From NCBI RefSeq assembly GCF_000766795.1, contig NZ_JPDS01000002.1, positions 67,001 through 131,000 on the forward strand: a stretch of 64,000 nt of DNA. The letters run 5' to 3'. Of the stretch, positions 62,938 to 64,000 are shown one piece after another. The translations under genes and the position numbers were made by a program. Source of the stretch: Polaribacter sp. Hel1_85 (GTDB taxonomy: Bacteria; Bacteroidota; Bacteroidia; Flavobacteriales; Flavobacteriaceae). Position 1 is the first letter of the stretch. Each line of letters opens with the position of its first letter. The notes under the pieces were generated by a model. It saw nothing but the letters and a program-made list of their open reading frames with translations. It was not told where the DNA came from and made no database searches.

Positions 62938-64000
62938 TTAAAAGTTAAGATTTAAACCTAGTGTAAAGCTTCTAACAACTGGACTTGCACCTACCTGAAA
63001 ACCAGATGTTGTAGGGCCAGTATAATCACCTGTAGTTTCAATACCTTCAGGGTTATAAGATGTGTAATCATCTGCCATTATGTATAATAAGTTAGTGGCT
63101 GCACCATATATTCTAACAGAACTTAATCCTATTCTTTCAACCAAATCTTGTTTCAATGTATAACCAATTGTTATATTTCTTAAGGCCAAATAAGAAGCGT
63201 CTTGTATATTTGCATCGATGTTATCTTTTGCACCTTTAACAAACATTCCATTGTGAACTGCTTTTCCATCAGAATCTTTAAAATTATCTACTAATCTTCC
63301 ACCCCATTGAGAACCATAATAATAAGGATCTACATTGTAAACCTCAGCCCCTTGTGCGCCTTGAAATTGCATAGACAGATCAAATTCTTTATAGTTCATA
63401 GAAGTATTCAATCCCCAGTAAAAATCTGGTGTATTTTGTCCTACTTTCACTAAATCACCACCTTCTTCAACAGTTCTTGTATTATCTATTTCACCATATC
63501 CTTCTTCACCTTCTGATTGTTGATCTATTACATAATATTCACCAGTAGTATTGTTTGGGCTTCTTGTACCATCTTCTAAATATATCATTTCAACTTGTCC
63601 TGCAGTTTGTAAAGCCCACATTTCACCAATTTGGCCACCAACATAATTTCTAAAAATAACGTTTCTATCAGATTGACCAGCACCTTCTCTAGGTAATTCA
63701 TCTAAACCTCCTAAACTTGTGATTTCTGTATTCACTGTAGATAGATTAGCACTCACATTCCAATTAAAATCTTCTTTTTGGATAACCCCTGCAGATAACT
63801 CAAATTCCCACCCAGAACTTTCTACATCTCCAGTATTTAATTTTCTAGCACTTGTTCCATTTATTTCAGAAATACTATAATTAATTAAGATATCTTCAAT
63901 ATCTGAAGTATAATGATCTACACCAAATGTAAAACGATTATTTAAAATACCGAAGTCTACACCATAATTAGTTTCAGTATTTGTTTGCCAAGTTAAATCT
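62938..64000 (-). CDS. SusC/RagA TonB-dependent transporter, C-terminal part only
   Basis: The frame is open from the window edge at 64000 to the stop at 62938, giving about 353 C-terminal residues; the GTG at 63756 is internal. The barrel strands include NTPDFYWGLNTSMNYKEF, DLSMQFQGAQGAEVYN, ASYLALRNITIGYTL and a final FTLGLNLNF. These are typical of SusC C-termini. The signal peptide, plug and most of the barrel lie outside the window. With SusD it should import alginate oligosaccharides. Confidence 0.93.
   Translation of the reverse strand, partial: DLTWQTNTETNYGVDFGILNNRFTFGVDHYTSDIEDILINYSISEINGTSARKLNTGDVESSGWEFELSAGVIQKEDFNWNVSANLSTVNTEITSLGGLDELPREGAGQSDRNVIFRNYVGGQIGEMWALQTAGQVEMIYLEDGTRSPNNTTGEYYVIDQQSEGEEGYGEIDNTRTVEEGGDLVKVGQNTPDFYWGLNTSMNYKEFDLSMQFQGAQGAEVYNVDPYYYGSQWGGRLVDNFKDSDGKAVHNGMFVKGAKDNIDANIQDASYLALRNITIGYTLKQDLVERIGLSSVRIYGAATNLLYIMADDYTSYNPEGIETTGDYTGPTTSGFQVGASPVVRSFTLGLNLNF

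Noticed and set aside
1..64000. CRISPR arrays, rRNA genes, transposases or phage genes
   Set aside because: No regularly spaced repeats, no rRNA-like sequence and no transposase, integrase or phage structural motifs were seen.

Overview
The window is AT-rich and reads as a chromosome segment of a marine flavobacterium. The evidence is Bacteroidetes-type promoters (TAnnTTTG at -7), almost no Shine-Dalgarno sites, SusC/SusD proteins, Bacteroidetes lipoproteins and several alginate lyases. A Polaribacter-like genus is an inference from the gene set, not a result.

Region 1 (1 to about 22.8 kb) is accessory DNA. Every convincing intact gene lies on the + strand, mostly as single genes or pairs: a GT39-type membrane glycosyltransferase (cut by the window edge), a Crp-type regulator, SnoaL-like proteins, alpha/beta hydrolases, three intact and one truncated PD40 lipoproteins, a BAHD/condensation-fold acyltransferase next to a methyltransferase, an ECF42-type sigma factor with two YCII/DGPF proteins, a TetR-hydrolase-membrane protein operon with a clear inverted-repeat operator, an AraC regulator, beta-barrel proteins and a serine hydrolase. 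Decayed genes are common: XRE, histidine kinase, PD40, AraC-GyrI and SnoaL. Many spacers carry short repeated palindromic elements, so the region looks like a cassette array or a gene-turnover hotspot. It ends at tRNA-Asp.

Region 2 (23.0 to 50.9 kb) is core metabolism, mostly on the - strand. After DUF58 and thioredoxin comes a methionine/folate block (metF, a small ORF, split metH with a monooxygenase-like gene between the halves) behind a SAM-I riboswitch. A long sulfur-assimilation operon follows: DUF2061, cysH, cysD, cysN, sulfite reductase fused to a HEPN domain, cobA, siroheme synthase, a ferredoxin reductase, ferredoxin, cysE and cysM. An Rrf2 regulator with clustered cysteines sits at its head. 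Next are a PL7 alginate lyase, metZ, a MetX-aspartokinase-homoserine dehydrogenase fusion and metY (second SAM-I riboswitch). Divergent metK has a SAM-II-type riboswitch. Together these genes carry sulfate to sulfide to cysteine, homocysteine, methionine and SAM.

Region 3 (50.9 to 64.0 kb) is an alginate/sugar-acid locus: a PL6 lyase, a gluconokinase/6-phosphogluconate dehydrogenase fusion, an Nramp-fold transporter without the metal-binding motifs, a GntR/FCD regulator, two PL7 lyases, an SDR, an RbsD/FucU protein and, on the opposite strand, SusD and a partial SusC. Both main promoters carry TGGnTAnCCA palindromes repeated at exactly 13 bp, a plausible binding array for the local GntR protein.

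All family assignments come from reading the sequence; no database search was run.
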